A program made the translations under genes and the position numbers. From Microvirga sp. TS319 (GTDB lineage: Bacteria; Pseudomonadota; Alphaproteobacteria; Rhizobiales; Beijerinckiaceae): DNA of 64,000 nt. This document shows positions 11,595 to 21,728 of this stretch, piece by piece. The notes beneath the pieces were generated by a model. The model saw only the letters and a program-made list of their open reading frames with translations. It did not search any database and had not been told where the DNA came from. The DNA is taken from contig NZ_JBGGGT010000002.1 in the NCBI RefSeq assembly GCF_041276405.1, positions 62,001 to 126,000 on the forward strand, in the 5' to 3' direction. Position 1 is the first letter of the stretch. The number at the start of each line of letters is the position of its first letter.

Positions 11595-12162
11595 GGCAAC
11601 CGCGCCGCGCTCGCGGCTGATCTTCATCCTGCCGGTTCTCGTCTTCGTCGTGCTGGCGATGCTGTTCTTCCTGCAGCTCACCTCGGGTCGCAATCCGTCG
11701 GACCTGCCCTCCGCGCTCATCAACAAGCCGGCGCCCACCTTCAATCTCGCGCCGCTGGAGGGCCTCCTGGCCGAGGGCAAGCCCGTGCCGGGCTTCTCCA
11801 ACGAGGACCTGAAGGGCCGCGTCACCATCGTGAATGTCTTCGCCTCCTGGTGCGCCCCCTGCCGCCAGGAGCACCCGCTCCTCGTGGACCTGGCGAAGGA
11901 TCCGTCCGTGCGGCTAGTGGGCATCAACCAGAAGGACAACCCCGACAATGCCCGCCGCTTCCTCGGCGCGCTCGGCAACCCGTACACCGCCGTCGGAGTC
12001 GATCCGAACGGCCGCGCCTCCATCGACTGGGGCGTCTACGGCGTGCCGGAAACCTTCATCGTGGGCCCCGACGGCATGATCCGCTACAAGCATATCGGGC
12101 CGCTGACGCCCGGGAATCTGGCGGCCTTCAAAGAGAAGCTCCGCCAAATCCCGCGCGCTTGA
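11587..12162 (+). CDS. ccmG: Cytochrome c biogenesis thioredoxin CcmG/DsbE
   Basis: 191 residues starting at GTG 11587 behind a strong GGAGGT (11575-11580). An uncleaved N-terminal anchor ([20 protein letters not shown]) precedes a periplasmic thioredoxin fold with the redox pair Cys89/Cys92 in [13 protein letters not shown], and the cis-proline loop [15 protein letters not shown]. It reduces apocytochrome c and CcmH disulfides before heme attachment. The 3' end overlaps the convergent UPF0178 gene by 35 bases. Confidence 0.96.
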   Translation: MAEATAPRSRLIFILPVLVFVVLAMLFFLQLTSGRNPSDLPSALINKPAPTFNLAPLEGLLAEGKPVPGFSNEDLKGRVTIVNVFASWCAPCRQEHPLLVDLAKDPSVRLVGINQKDNPDNARRFLGALGNPYTAVGVDPNGRASIDWGVYGVPETFIVGPDGMIRYKHIGPLTPGNLAAFKEKLRQIPRA

Positions 12163-12616
12163 GGCGGTTGATCGCCACGTCCAGCGCCGAGAGGAAGGCC
12201 GACCTGTCCTTTTGCGAGAACGGCTTCGGTCCGCCGGTCACGTCCCCCATGGCGCGCAGATCTTCCATCAGGTTGCGGGTGGCGAGCGCCATGCCGATCG
12301 AGGCTTCCGTGAACGGCTTGCCGGTCGGGCCGATCACATCGGCACCGGCCGTCACGCAGCGATGGGCCAACGGGATGTCGGCGGTGATCACGACGGCGCC
12401 GCGGCGCGCCCGTTCCGCGATCCAGTCGTCCGCCGCGTCGAAACCGGCGCCCACCACCACGCGTTCGACCAGGGGGCTCTGCGGCACGAGGAGGAAGCTG
12501 TTCGACACCACGAAGACCTTGACTTGGTGGCGTTCCGCGACTTTGTAGACCTCGCTCTTCACCGGGCAGGCATCGGCATCCACATAGATCGCAATAGCTT
12601 GAGAGGTCTCGGTCAT
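12128..12616 (-). CDS. UPF0178 / YaiI-YqxD family protein
   Basis: 162 residues. The N-terminal [21 protein letters not shown] and internal EVV-type [32 protein letters not shown] match the YaiI/YqxD family, which has a PIN/NYN-like nuclease fold with conserved aspartates but no assigned substrate. Cytosolic, no signal or membrane segment. Its 3' end overlaps ccmG on the opposite strand by 35 bp, so the two mRNAs share an antisense tail. Confidence 0.92.
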   Translation of the reverse strand: MTETSQAIAIYVDADACPVKSEVYKVAERHQVKVFVVSNSFLLVPQSPLVERVVVGAGFDAADDWIAERARRGAVVITADIPLAHRCVTAGADVIGPTGKPFTEASIGMALATRNLMEDLRAMGDVTGGPKPFSQKDRSAFLSALDVAINRLKRAGFGGASL

Positions 12617-12716
12617 GAGCCATTTATTCCTTCGGCATGGTCTGTCCTGAAGCGCGAGCCGATCCGCTCTTCCGGCGCCTGTTCGTGATAAACCCGAGAT
12701 CGGACGAAGAGAACCC

Positions 12717-14060
12717 GTGGATCAATTGTCGCGCTTCCGCTCCGCCTGGATCGCGCTCCTCAGCCGCCGCAGATCGCGGGAGCTGAGCGGGACGACCCAT
12801 CGGCTGATCCGCGAGGCCGATGCCGGAGCCCTCCAGAGGGCCGGACTGGTGCGCATGGTGGTGGCGGGATTGCTGCTCCTGACCGTCATCGCCGTGACCG
12901 GCGGAATCGAGCTCACCAATCCCGTGGCCGTGAGGCAGATCTGGATCGCCGAGCTCACCCTGACCCTGTTCGGGGCGCTCGGATGGTGCGGGGCCTGGCT
13001 CGCGTCCAAGCGGATCGCCGTGGACAGGCTGCCCATGATCACGGCCGTGCTCGACGCCCTCTTAATCCTCGGCAATCTCGCCTACACCCATTGGGGCTTA
13101 GGTATTCCCGGCAACCTCTTCGCGGCCTTTCCGGCCGCCTGGGTGGTGCCCATCACCATTGCGGCGGCGGCCATCCATTATCAGCCGCGCCTTCAGGCCT
13201 TCGTGGCCCTGATCTATGTCGTCGGCCTGTCGCTCCTCGCCTATGGCGGCGGCTCCCTCACCCCTGCGCAGCGGCAGCAGGACCTGTCGGAAATCTCCGG
13301 ATTGTTCTCCGAGCAGGCCAATATGGTGCGCATCGCCATGGTGCTTTCGCTCGCGATGATCCTGATCCTCGTGGCGCGGCAGAGCCGGGTGCTTCTGGAG
13401 CGGGCCGTGCGGGAGACGACGCTTCGCCTCAACCTCACGCGCTACCTGCCGCGCGAGCTGGCGCCCGTCCTCACGGAGGAATCCTTCGCGTCCCTGAGAC
13501 AGGGGCGGCGCACCCGGATCACCGTGCTGTTCGTCGACATGCGCGCCTCGACCTCTTTCGGCGAGACCATGGATCCGGCGCAGCTCGCCGTGTTCATCAC
13601 GTCGTTTCGCCGCCGCGTGCTGCGGGCGGCGAGCCGCCACGGCGGCGTGATCGACAAGTTCACCGGCGACGGCGCGCTGATCCTGTTCGGCGTGCCAGGC
13701 GCGCAGGACGGCGATGCGGGCCGGGCGCTCGCCTGCGGGCGCACGATGCTGGAGCTGATTCAACGCTGGAACGCGAAGCGGCGCTTCGATCCGCCCGTGC
13801 GCGTGGGAATCGGCATCCACTCGGGCGAAGTCTTCTGCGGCGTCGTGGGCGACGAAAGCCGCCTGGAATTCACCGTCGTGGGCGAAACCGTCAACATCGC
13901 ATCCCGCATCGAGCAGGCCACCAAGAACGCCGGCTGCGACATGCTGGCCTCACGGGAGGCGGTGCAGGAGGCCGGTGAGGACGGCCTATGGACCGAAATC
14001 GCGCACGAGCCCTTGCCCGGCGTCACGCGCACCATGGTGCTGATGCGGCCGGCCCAATGA
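12717..14060 (+). CDS. Membrane-bound class III adenylate cyclase
   Basis: 447 residues from a GTG at 12717 with a GAAGAG ribosome site. The N-terminal ~240 residues carry about five to six transmembrane helices. The catalytic domain (~255-440) has the metal-aspartate motif [29 protein letters not shown], the second metal region [18 protein letters not shown] and the transition-state motif VNIASRIE. The Lys in DKFTGDG and Thr in EFTVVGE suggest ATP rather than GTP as substrate. It makes cAMP from a membrane-sensed signal; the ligand is unknown. A single gene ending ~50 bp before a palindromic repeat. Confidence 0.93.
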   Translation: MDQLSRFRSAWIALLSRRRSRELSGTTHRLIREADAGALQRAGLVRMVVAGLLLLTVIAVTGGIELTNPVAVRQIWIAELTLTLFGALGWCGAWLASKRIAVDRLPMITAVLDALLILGNLAYTHWGLGIPGNLFAAFPAAWVVPITIAAAAIHYQPRLQAFVALIYVVGLSLLAYGGGSLTPAQRQQDLSEISGLFSEQANMVRIAMVLSLAMILILVARQSRVLLERAVRETTLRLNLTRYLPRELAPVLTEESFASLRQGRRTRITVLFVDMRASTSFGETMDPAQLAVFITSFRRRVLRAASRHGGVIDKFTGDGALILFGVPGAQDGDAGRALACGRTMLELIQRWNAKRRFDPPVRVGIGIHSGEVFCGVVGDESRLEFTVVGETVNIASRIEQATKNAGCDMLASREAVQEAGEDGLWTEIAHEPLPGVTRTMVLMRPAQ

Positions 14061-14106
14061 CCGCGCCCTATCGTTCATTGGATTCCTTCCGTCATGGCCG
14101 CACCGA

Positions 14107-14157
14107 CAGCATCGGACCTAAAAGTGGAGTCCACTTTTGGGATCCATTCGATGCTCT
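14107..14157. repeat. Palindromic intergenic repeat (AGAGCATCGGAC family) overlapping yciB stop
   Basis: Outer arms AGCATCG / CGATGCT (14108-14114, 14149-14155) enclose an inner palindrome AAAAGTGGA / TCCACTTTT (14120-14128, 14130-14138). Relatives lie at 29775-29824 and 31521-31574. The minus-strand reading TAGAGCATCG supplies the TAG stop of yciB. Confidence 0.75.
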
Positions 14158-14752
14158 AGGCCTCTTCCGCCTTCTTCACCTCGTAGCGCAGCAGCAGCGG
14201 CGTCTGCGCGAGGGCGAAGGCGATGGTCAGCGGCATGATGCCGAAGACCTTGAAGCTCACCCAGAAATCCGTGGTCTGCGTACGCCAGACGATCTCGTTG
14301 AGAGCGGCGAGCGCGAAGAAGAAGAGAGCCCAGCGGAGAGTGAGCTTGCGCCAGCCCTCTTCCGTCAGCTCGAACATGCTGTCGAGGACGATCTCGAGCA
14401 GCGGCTTGCGGAAATAGAGACCGCCCAGAAGGATCAGGCCGAACATCGTGTTCACGATGGTGGGCTTGAGCTTGATGAAGGTCTCGTCGTGCAGGAAGAG
14501 CGTGAGCCCACCGAACACCACGACGACCACGCCCGACACTAGCGGCATGATCGGAAGCTTGCGCAGGAGCGCATAGGAGGTGGCCAGCGCCGCCACGGTC
14601 GCGGCGATGAAGAGAGCGGTCGCCACGAAGATGCGCTGGCTCTCCGCGACGCCGAATTTGTCCGCATAGGCGTTCGCGATGAAGAACAGGGCGAGCGGCC
14701 CCATTTCGAGGGCGAGCTTGAGAACGGGCGGGAGGCGCTTTTCGTCGGTCAT
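14156..14752 (-). CDS. yciB: Inner membrane-spanning protein YciB (septation protein A family)
   Basis: 198 residues, about five to six transmembrane helices, with family blocks [31 protein letters not shown] and [20 protein letters not shown]. YciB/IspZ proteins sit in the inner membrane and are linked to cell division and envelope synthesis. It overlaps the ftsY stop by 4 bases, so the two are translated together. Its own stop codon is the first three bases of the TAGAGCATCG repeat, which suggests the repeat arrived at or trimmed the 3' end. Confidence 0.94.
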   Translation of the reverse strand: MTDEKRLPPVLKLALEMGPLALFFIANAYADKFGVAESQRIFVATALFIAATVAALATSYALLRKLPIMPLVSGVVVVVFGGLTLFLHDETFIKLKPTIVNTMFGLILLGGLYFRKPLLEIVLDSMFELTEEGWRKLTLRWALFFFALAALNEIVWRTQTTDFWVSFKVFGIMPLTIAFALAQTPLLLRYEVKKAEEA

Positions 14753-16116
14753 GGTGTTGCTTCTATCCCGGCGATGGCTTTTGCGAAATCCCCTGCGGTG
14801 AAAGGCTCCAGGTCCTCCACGCCCTCTCCGACGCCGATGAAGTGAACCGGCAGGCCGAACTTGGCGGCAAGCGCCACCAGAATGCCGCCGCGCGCGGTCC
14901 CGTCGAGCTTGGTCATCACGAGGCCGGTCACGCCCGCCGCCTTCTGGAACAGCTCGACCTGGCTCACCGCGTTCTGACCCACGGTGGCGTCGAGCACGAG
15001 CAGGGTGGCATGAGGCGCGCTCTCGTCGAATTTGCGGATCACCCGCACGATCTTTTCCAGCTCGGCCATGAGTCCGGCCTTGTTCTGCAGGCGGCCCGCC
15101 GTGTCGATGAGCAGCACGTCCGTGCCGTTGGCCTGCGCTTCCTGGAGCGCATCGAAGGCCAGGCCCGCCGCGTCGGAGCCCTGCTCGCGGGCGAGAACCG
15201 GCGCGCCGACCCGCTCGCCCCAGACCTTGAGCTGCTCGATGGCGGCGGCCCGGAAGGTGTCGCCCGCCGCCAGCATCACCTTGAGGCCCTGGCGCCGGAA
15301 CTTCTGCGAGAGCTTGCCGATGGTGGTGGTCTTGCCGGCGCCGTTCACGCCGATCATGAGGATCACGAAGGGCTTTTTGGCGCGATCGATCTCGAGAGGG
15401 CGCGCCACGGGCTGCAGCGTCTTCTCCACTTCACTCGCGAGAATGGCTTTCACCTCTTGCGGCGAGATCTCCTTGTTGTAGCGGCCCGCCGAGATCGCCT
15501 CGGTGATCCGCATGGCGGTCGGCACGCCGAGATCGGCCTGGACGAGCGCGTCCTCGAGATCCTGCAGGGTCGCATCGTCGAGCTTGCGCTTGGTGAAGAG
15601 GCCCGTGACGCTGTCCGACAGGGACGTGGACGTGCGCCGCATGCCCTCCGTGAGGCGCTGCCACCAGCCCCGCTTCTCCGCCGGGGCAGGCCCGGCTTCG
15701 GGCAGAGGAGGTGGAACCACCTCGGCGGGCGCAGGCTCGGGGGAGGGCAGATCCGCGGCCGCGATATCGAGGCGCAGCTCGGGACCGGCTTCGGTGAGGA
15801 TGTGCGGGATCGGCTCCTGCGGGCTGCCGCCTTCGGGCTCGCGTGTCTCGACGGGCTGCAGATCGGCCCCGGCAAGCCCGGGAGCTGTCTTGTTCTCCTC
15901 AGGCGTGTCCGGCGAGGCCGTGGTGACGCCCGGCGGAGCCGCCGTCAGATCGTCCGCCGCCGTCGCCGGCGGGGAGGGCATGGTCTCCGGCTCGCCGCCG
16001 ACATGGGGAATCCGGGGAACCTCGGGTGTCTGGGGTGCCTGCGGCGTGGGTTCCGGCTGCGGTTCGGCCTTGCGCCCGAAGAGACGGGACAGGAATCCGG
16101 GCTTGGTCTCGGCCAT
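14749..16116 (-). CDS. ftsY: Signal recognition particle receptor FtsY
   Basis: 455 residues from the ATG at 16116 ([18 protein letters not shown]); the frame extends 94 codons upstream but without family similarity. Residues ~1-140 form a proline/acid-rich A domain that contacts the membrane. The NG GTPase domain carries [18 protein letters not shown] (P-loop), [30 protein letters not shown] and the terminal [12 protein letters not shown]. FtsY docks ribosome-SRP complexes at the inner membrane. It is followed by yciB (4-bp overlap). mtaB and dapF, its usual neighbours, lie further along on the same strand but are separated here by a plus-strand pseudouridine synthase. Confidence 0.97.
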   Translation of the reverse strand: MAETKPGFLSRLFGRKAEPQPEPTPQAPQTPEVPRIPHVGGEPETMPSPPATAADDLTAAPPGVTTASPDTPEENKTAPGLAGADLQPVETREPEGGSPQEPIPHILTEAGPELRLDIAAADLPSPEPAPAEVVPPPLPEAGPAPAEKRGWWQRLTEGMRRTSTSLSDSVTGLFTKRKLDDATLQDLEDALVQADLGVPTAMRITEAISAGRYNKEISPQEVKAILASEVEKTLQPVARPLEIDRAKKPFVILMIGVNGAGKTTTIGKLSQKFRRQGLKVMLAAGDTFRAAAIEQLKVWGERVGAPVLAREQGSDAAGLAFDALQEAQANGTDVLLIDTAGRLQNKAGLMAELEKIVRVIRKFDESAPHATLLVLDATVGQNAVSQVELFQKAAGVTGLVMTKLDGTARGGILVALAAKFGLPVHFIGVGEGVEDLEPFTAGDFAKAIAGIEATP

Positions 16117-16182
16117 GGGTCTTTGCTGCCTCGTGAATGCTTGTGCTTGATTTAGTGCCTGTGCCTCGATAGCCGAGGCGTC

Positions 16183-16893
16183 ATGAATGCGGAAGAGATA
16201 GTGAGCCGTTTGCTGTATCGCGATGCCCTGATGCTCGTGATCGACAAACCCGCCGGTTTGCCGGTGCATCCCGGCCCCAAGGGCGGGGAAACTTTGTTTC
16301 ATCATCTCGATGCCCTGCGCTTCGGCCTGCCCCGCCGTCCGGAAGCGGCGCATCGCCTCGACAAGGACACCTCCGGCTGCCTGATCCTGGGGCGGCACCC
16401 GAAAGCCATCGCCCGTCTTAACGAGCTGTTTCGCAAGAACGAAGTCGACAAGGTCTATTGGGCCGTGGTCGAGGGCGGGCCCGAGGCGGATGAAGGAGAG
16501 ATCGATCTACCCCTGGCGCCGAAATCACCCGATCGCGGCTGGTGGATGAAGGTGGATCCCAAGGGCCAGCCTTCGCTGACGAAATGGCGGGTGCTTGGCC
16601 GCACAGAAGGCCTCTCCCTGCTCGAACTGCGCCCCGTCACGGGCCGCACCCATCAGCTGCGCGTCCATTGCGCCGCCATGAACTTCCCGATCCTGGGCGA
16701 CCCGATCTACGGCACGGCCCCGCGCTTTCACGGCCCGGGCCTGCATCTCCATGCCCGCAGCGTCACGGTGCCGCTCTATCCCAGGAAGCCGCCGATCGCC
16801 GTGGAGGCGCCGGTGCCGGAGCACATGTGGGAGCGGGTGAGAATGTGCGGTGTGATCGCGGACGGCGAAGCCCATCCGGGATTGCACGACTGA
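16183..16893 (+). CDS. RluA-family RNA pseudouridine synthase
   Basis: 236 residues. The catalytic motif HRLDKDTSG (residues 57-65; Asp60 is the nucleophile) is followed by KVYWAVVEG, LLELRPVTGRTHQLRVH and HLHARSVTVPL, the conserved RluA-type blocks. There is no S4 domain at the N-terminus, so it resembles the shorter RluA/TruC-type enzymes. The target uridine (rRNA or tRNA) cannot be told from sequence. Divergent from ftsY with 66 bp between starts. Confidence 0.92.
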   Translation: MNAEEIVSRLLYRDALMLVIDKPAGLPVHPGPKGGETLFHHLDALRFGLPRRPEAAHRLDKDTSGCLILGRHPKAIARLNELFRKNEVDKVYWAVVEGGPEADEGEIDLPLAPKSPDRGWWMKVDPKGQPSLTKWRVLGRTEGLSLLELRPVTGRTHQLRVHCAAMNFPILGDPIYGTAPRFHGPGLHLHARSVTVPLYPRKPPIAVEAPVPEHMWERVRMCGVIADGEAHPGLHD

Positions 16894-16902
16894 TATGCCC
16901 TT

Positions 16903-16992
16903 CGTCATGGCCGGGCTTGTCCCGGCCATCCACGCCTTCCTCCCATGGCTGTTTGCAAGACGTGGATCCCCAGCACAGGGCCGGGGATGACG
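16903..16992. repeat. Palindromic repeat, 'CGTCATGGCCGGG' family
   Basis: Begins CGTCAT and ends ATGACG. Contains a perfect 9-bp hairpin ATGGCCGGG / CCCGGCCAT (16907-16915, 16921-16929) and a GTGGATCCCC segment. Related copies are at 33806-33840 and 43496-43602. It fills the convergent gap between the pseudouridine synthase gene and mtaB. Confidence 0.7.
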
Positions 16993-16998
16993 GGTGTT

Positions 16999-18252
16999 TC
17001 ACGCCGCCAGCAATTCCTTGCCGTCATGGCCCGCGATGGTGACCGGCACGATTGCGCCCGGCGTCACGTCGCCGGCAAAGCGCACGAGCGTAAAACCTTC
17101 CGTGCGGCCGAGCCGGCCGGTCTCGACCAGCACGTTGCGTTTGGCGCCGACTTCTTCACCGAGATGCTTCACCAAGGCGGCCTCGCCCTTCTCGCGCAGG
17201 CGGCGGGCGCGGTCCTTCACGAGGTCGCGGGCGACCTGCGGCATGCGCGCGGCGGGGGTGCCGGGGCGCGGAGAGAAGGGGAAGACGTGGAGGTGCGTCA
17301 GGCCGCATTCCTCGACGATATCGAGGGAGCGGGAGAACATCTCTTCCGTCTCGGTCGGGAAGCCCGCGATGATGTCCGCGCCGAACACCATGTCGGGGCG
17401 AAGCCGCTTCACCTGCTCGCAGAACGCGATGGCGTCGTGTCTGAGATGCCGGCGCTTCATGCGCTTGAGGATCATGTCGTCGCCCGCCTGGAGCGAGAGA
17501 TGCAGATGGGGCATCAGGCGGCTCTCGTTGGCGATGGCGTCGAGCAGGTCGTCGTCCGCCTCCACCGAATCGATGGAAGAGATGCGCAGGCGTTCCAGTT
17601 CCGGCACGTGGCGCAGGAGGCTCTTGACCATGGTGCCGAGCTTCGGCTCGCCGGGCAGGTCCTTGCCGTAGCTCGTGATGTCGACGCCCGTGAGCACCAC
17701 CTCGCGCGAGCCGTGCTCCACCAATGTGCGCACCTGATCCACCACCGCGCCCATGGGCACGGAGCGGGAATTGCCGCGGCCGTAGGGGATGATGCAGAAG
17801 GTGCAGCGGTGGTCGCAGCCGTTCTGCACCTGCACGAAGGCGCGGGTGCGCCCGCGCATGCCGTCGATGAGATGCACGGCGGTTTCCTTCACGGCCATGA
17901 TGTCGTCGACGAGAACCTTTTCGGATGCGCCCACGCCGAAATCGCGCATGGCGCTCCAGGTTTCGGCCTGCATCTTCTCGTGGTTGCCGAGAACCTGGGC
18001 CACCTCCGGCATGGACGCGAAGGTTTCCGGCTCGACCTGGGCGGCGCAGCCCGTCACGATGATGCGCGCATCGGGCTTCTCGCGGGCGATCCGGCGGATC
18101 GACTGGCGCGCCTGGCGCGTCGCCTCGGAGGTGACCGCGCAGGTGTTGACGATGACGACCTCGCCCAGCTCGGCCGCTTGGGCGTGGCGCTGCATCGCCT
18201 CCGACTCGTAGGTGTTGAGCCGGCAGCCGAAGGTGACGACCTCGACACCCAT
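16999..18252 (-). CDS. mtaB: tRNA (t6A37) methylthiotransferase MtaB
   Basis: 417 residues from the ATG at 18252 ([13 protein letters not shown]), which overlaps the dapF stop by one base (TGATG). The radical-SAM cluster motif is CDHRCTFC. Three N-terminal cysteines for the auxiliary cluster lie in FGCRLN, NTCAVT and TGCAAQ. A C-terminal TRAM-type RNA-binding region is present. It converts t6A37 of ANN-decoding tRNAs to ms2t6A. The NTCAVT and shorter length favour MtaB over MiaB or RimO. dapF-mtaB order is common in this group. Confidence 0.95.
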   Translation of the reverse strand: MGVEVVTFGCRLNTYESEAMQRHAQAAELGEVVIVNTCAVTSEATRQARQSIRRIAREKPDARIIVTGCAAQVEPETFASMPEVAQVLGNHEKMQAETWSAMRDFGVGASEKVLVDDIMAVKETAVHLIDGMRGRTRAFVQVQNGCDHRCTFCIIPYGRGNSRSVPMGAVVDQVRTLVEHGSREVVLTGVDITSYGKDLPGEPKLGTMVKSLLRHVPELERLRISSIDSVEADDDLLDAIANESRLMPHLHLSLQAGDDMILKRMKRRHLRHDAIAFCEQVKRLRPDMVFGADIIAGFPTETEEMFSRSLDIVEECGLTHLHVFPFSPRPGTPAARMPQVARDLVKDRARRLREKGEAALVKHLGEEVGAKRNVLVETGRLGRTEGFTLVRFAGDVTPGAIVPVTIAGHDGKELLAA

Positions 18253-19151
18253 CACGCCGCCCCCGCGAAGACGACCGGGGACAGGAAGCCCTCGTGCTCC
18301 AGCTCCGTCGCGCCGGTCATGAGCACATGGCCGTCGCTCTCGCGCCATGCGATGACGAGATCCCCGCCGGGAAGCGAGATCGTGGCCCGGCGACCGGTCA
18401 GGCCCTTGCGGGCGCCCGCAACCAGCGTGGCGCAGGAGGCGGAGCCGCAGGCGCGGGTTTCGCCCACGCCGCGTTCCCAGACGCGCAGGATCACGCGATC
18501 GGGGCCGACCACCTGAGCGAAGGAAATATTGGCGCGCTCGGGGAAAGCCGGATCGTGCTCCAGCACCGGGCCAATGGCGGCAAGATCATAGGCCGCGGCA
18601 TCCCCGACCCAGAAGACAGCGTGCGGATTGCCCATGCCGACGGCGGAGGCGGTCCTGAGTTCGGGATGTTCGGGCAGATGCGTGTCCACCGCGACGGCGC
18701 GGGTGTCGGGATAGGGATCGCGCAGGGGAATTTCGTTCCAGTCGAGGCGCGGCGGACCCATGTCGACGGTGAAGACCGTCTCGGAAACCTGTGTGACCGG
18801 CAGAAGGCCCGCCTTGGTTTCGAGCACCAGCCCCCCGTCCGCCGGGCGGCTCATCACCGGATCGGTCACCATCGCCCAGGCCACGCAGCGGGTGCCGTTG
18901 CCGCAGGCGCCGGATTCCGAGCCGTCCGTGTTGTAGATGCGCAGATAAGCGTCCGTTCCGGGGGAAACCGGATCGTGGAGCACCATGAGCTGGTCGAAGC
19001 GAGAGCGGGGATCGACCGCGATCGCGCGGGCTTCCGCCGCCCCGACCACATGGGCCGAGCCGCGCAGATCGAGCACGGTGATCTCGTTGCCGAGACCGTT
19101 CATCTTCAGGAAGCGGTGGTTTGCGAGGGGGCTCATCGGGGGCTCGTTCAT
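18252..19151 (-). CDS. dapF: Diaminopimelate epimerase
   Basis: 299 residues. It interconverts LL- and meso-diaminopimelate for lysine and peptidoglycan synthesis. The two active-site cysteines are Cys83 (GACGNGTRC) and Cys235 (TRACGSASC). [10 protein letters not shown] at the N-terminus is the standard substrate-binding loop. The start may be Met1 or Met6 ([14 protein letters not shown]), the latter closer to family length. Followed by mtaB with a one-base overlap. Confidence 0.97.
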   Translation of the reverse strand: MNEPPMSPLANHRFLKMNGLGNEITVLDLRGSAHVVGAAEARAIAVDPRSRFDQLMVLHDPVSPGTDAYLRIYNTDGSESGACGNGTRCVAWAMVTDPVMSRPADGGLVLETKAGLLPVTQVSETVFTVDMGPPRLDWNEIPLRDPYPDTRAVAVDTHLPEHPELRTASAVGMGNPHAVFWVGDAAAYDLAAIGPVLEHDPAFPERANISFAQVVGPDRVILRVWERGVGETRACGSASCATLVAGARKGLTGRRATISLPGGDLVIAWRESDGHVLMTGATELEHEGFLSPVVFAGAA

Positions 19152-19337
19152 CGGGGGCTTATGGAGGCGCTCATAGGCCCGTGTATGGCAAAAAACGTCG
19201 AGAACCGCGAGAGGGGATGTCGGGCTGCTACCATCCGTCCTCCACAGAGGCCTCCGGACGCCCTCGCGACCGGACCAAAACCCTCCTATGCTCCGGCCCG
19301 TGATCTCTTCGTGATTCGAGGCTTAAGGCACTCTCCC

Positions 19338-20144
19338 ATGCGGCTGCACTCTTCCTCCATCGTTCTCGTGCTTGCCCTCTGCTCGGGCGTGGCTCTGGCG
19401 CAGACGCCGCCCGCGAGCCCGCCTCCGGCCGATCCGGCGCCCGCTCAAGCGGCTCCTGCCCAGATGGCTCCTGCCGCTCCCGCGAAGCCGGAGGCCGCGC
19501 CCGCGAGCCCGACCCCCGAGGCGGCCCCGGCCGCCCCTGCTCCGGAAACGCCGGCCCAGAACCAGCCGCCCGCGACGGCACAACCCGCGCCCGCGAGCCC
19601 GGCTCCGGCGAACCCGGCCACGCCGGCACCGGCTCAGCCGTCGGCGAGCACGACGCTCTTTCCCAATCCCAGCGATGCCAGCGGCGTGGAGGAGGGCGTG
19701 CTCACGGCGAAGCCCGCCGTCGTGTTGTCCGGCACCAGCACCTGGGACGAGGCCTTCGCCAATCTCAAGAACGCCGTCGCCAAGCTCGACGGCGAACTGA
19801 AGAAGGCCGGGATCGCCCCGGCGGGCCGCCCCATCGCGATCTTCATCGATACCGACGACAACGGCTTCAAATACGAGGCCATGATCCCGGTCGCGCAGGT
19901 GCCGGAGGGCAAGACCGAGCTGACCCCCGAGATCAAGTTCGGCAAGACTCCGGAGGGCAAGGCTCTCCGCTTCGTGCACAAGGACGCCTATGACGAGATC
20001 GATGGCACCTACGAGACGATCACGGCCTATCTCGACATCAAGGAAATCGTCGCCAAGGACGCCTTCATCGAGGAATACGTGAGTCAATTCACGGATGCGC
20101 AGGACACCGATTTCGAGGTGAACATCTACGTTCAGCCCAAATGA
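19338..20144 (+). CDS. Exported protein with Pro/Ala-rich linker and GyrI-like domain
   Basis: 268 residues from the ATG at 19338, which begins a clear signal peptide (MRLHSSSIVLVLALCSGVALAQ). Residues ~22-110 are almost only Pro, Ala, Glu and Gln. The C-terminal ~150 residues (WDEAFANLKNAVAKLDGELK, PAGRPIAIFIDTDDNGFKYE, DGTYETITAYLDIKEI) resemble GyrI-like/effector-binding domains, known for cupping small molecules. The exported location is unusual for that fold. Convergent with the MBL-fold gene; their stop codons are directly adjacent. A ligand-binding periplasmic role is inference. Confidence 0.8.
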   Translation: MRLHSSSIVLVLALCSGVALAQTPPASPPPADPAPAQAAPAQMAPAAPAKPEAAPASPTPEAAPAAPAPETPAQNQPPATAQPAPASPAPANPATPAPAQPSASTTLFPNPSDASGVEEGVLTAKPAVVLSGTSTWDEAFANLKNAVAKLDGELKKAGIAPAGRPIAIFIDTDDNGFKYEAMIPVAQVPEGKTELTPEIKFGKTPEGKALRFVHKDAYDEIDGTYETITAYLDIKEIVAKDAFIEEYVSQFTDAQDTDFEVNIYVQPK

Positions 20145-21224
20145 TCAGGCTGGCGGCGATCCAGCTTCCCAGGCCTCGCCGGGCCTGAGAGGCTTGAACC
20201 GCCCATCCGGAATTCCCGCCGCCCGCAGCGCCGCCGCCAAATCGGCAGGCGGCTCCTCGAAGCCCTCGTTGGTGAGTCGGAAGGTGCCCCAATGGTGGCC
20301 GAGCGCCTGGTCCGGCTCGACGATTCGGAACGCCTTCACGGCGTCCTCGGGATTCATGTGCTGCGGCTCCATGAACCAGCGCGGCTCGTAGGCCCCGATG
20401 GGGAAATGGGCGAGGCGGATCTTGCCGAAGCGCTCGCGGACGGCGTGGAAGATCCGGCCGTCTCCGAAGCCCGTATCGCCGATATGATAGATCGTGCCCT
20501 CGGGCGTCGTGAGCAGATAGGCGCACCAGAGCGCCATGCGACGGTCGTTGATGCCGCGCGCGGACCAGTGATAGGCGGGTTCCAGATGCACGGTGACGCC
20601 GTGGCCGAGATCCACCGAGCCGCCCCAATCCCGGGTCTCGACGGCAATCTCCGGGTGCTCCGCCCGGATCACCGCATCGTTGCCGAGCGGAGCGACGAAG
20701 CGGGGCCGGTGGACCTGCCAGAGGCGCCCGAGAGTGTCGGTGTCGAGATGGTCGTAATGGTTGTGCGTGATCAGCACCGCATGGATCGGCGGCAGGTCCT
20801 CGAACGCGATGCCGGGCGGATTGACCCGCTTCGGCCCAGAGAAGGAGACCGGGCTCGCCCGCTCCGAGAAGACCGGATCGATGAGGATGTTGAGCCCCGC
20901 CACCTGGACCAGAAAGGAGGCATGCCCGATGAGGGCCGTCCGCAGGCCCCTGACCGCGGCGGGAGGGCGGTCCCGAAAGGGGCTCGGAAAGGTCTCCGGC
21001 CACGGTTTCCTGCCGCCGCCGAGCTGCCAGCGCAGCAATTCGACGAAGCCCTTGTCCTGCGGCTGGCCGGGCGAGAAGAACCGCACCCCGTCGAAGTGGT
21101 CCGTCACGGGGCCCTGGTAGTAGCGGTTCGTGGCCCGGGCGACTTTCATCCAGCCGAAGAGGCCCGTGGCGGCAAGGGCGGGGATGCCCAGGCCTTTCAA
21201 TATGGTGCGGCGGTTCATGGTCAT
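20145..21224 (-). CDS. MBL-fold metal-dependent hydrolase (UlaG/NAPE-PLD-like)
   Basis: 359 residues. The N-terminus NRRTILKGLGIPALAATGLFGW is a signal/anchor of twin-arginine character. Metal ligands are in THNHYDHLD (residues 153-161), with GIND and IGDTGFGDG blocks further on and a C-terminal HHWGTFRLTNEGFEEPP typical of the NAPE-PLD/RomA-like group, which cleave phosphodiesters or lactones. The substrate is unknown. Its stop abuts that of the exported GyrI-like gene. Confidence 0.87.
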   Translation of the reverse strand: MTMNRRTILKGLGIPALAATGLFGWMKVARATNRYYQGPVTDHFDGVRFFSPGQPQDKGFVELLRWQLGGGRKPWPETFPSPFRDRPPAAVRGLRTALIGHASFLVQVAGLNILIDPVFSERASPVSFSGPKRVNPPGIAFEDLPPIHAVLITHNHYDHLDTDTLGRLWQVHRPRFVAPLGNDAVIRAEHPEIAVETRDWGGSVDLGHGVTVHLEPAYHWSARGINDRRMALWCAYLLTTPEGTIYHIGDTGFGDGRIFHAVRERFGKIRLAHFPIGAYEPRWFMEPQHMNPEDAVKAFRIVEPDQALGHHWGTFRLTNEGFEEPPADLAAALRAAGIPDGRFKPLRPGEAWEAGSPPA

Positions 21225-21510
21225 CTTTGGTGCAGGCGGAGTTTCTAAGCTTGGGGATCGGCATTTCCTGTCGCAAGACCTGACGATGACGGGACTTTTC
21301 TGGTCTTTTCTTGACTCTTCGGCCCCTTTCCTCTATCGGCTGACCGCAAATCTGTAGAGCGAGCCCTTTGAGCCGCCGACCAGCCCGCGAGGCTGGAGGT
21401 CAACGTCCGACAGCGCGATGCGCCCTCGGGCGCGTTTCTCTTTGGGTCTTCCGCTCGCCCGTCATGGTCAGGTCTGTCCTGGCCGTGACGACGAAGGGAT
21501 GGACGAGGCG

Positions 21511-21726
21511 ATGGCCGACGAGACATTGCGCATCGAGGATGCGGTCAACGAGACCTGCCCGTGGTCGGGAAAGCCGATCGCGGCGGATTCGCTCACCCGT
21601 TATCGCGGAGAGGTCGTCGGCTTCTGCAATCCCGGCTGCCGCGACAAGTTCGAGGCGGCGATCCAGCACTTTGAAAAGGCCATCGCGGATCGCGATGTAC
21701 CACTCATCGCAAAAGGAATTGAGTGA
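21511..21726 (+). CDS. Small Cys-containing protein upstream of ffh
   Basis: 71 residues from ATG 21511 (an ATG at 21499 is an alternative). The sequence ETCPWSGKPI ... GEVVGFCNPGCRDKFE has three cysteines spaced like a TRASH/YHS-type metal-binding motif, which occurs in small proteins and at the C-terminus of some glutathione S-transferases in this order. It ends 2 bp before ffh and is probably cotranscribed. Metal binding is inferred; no catalytic residues are visible. Confidence 0.7.
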   Translation: MADETLRIEDAVNETCPWSGKPIAADSLTRYRGEVVGFCNPGCRDKFEAAIQHFEKAIADRDVPLIAKGIE

Positions 21727-21728
21727 AC

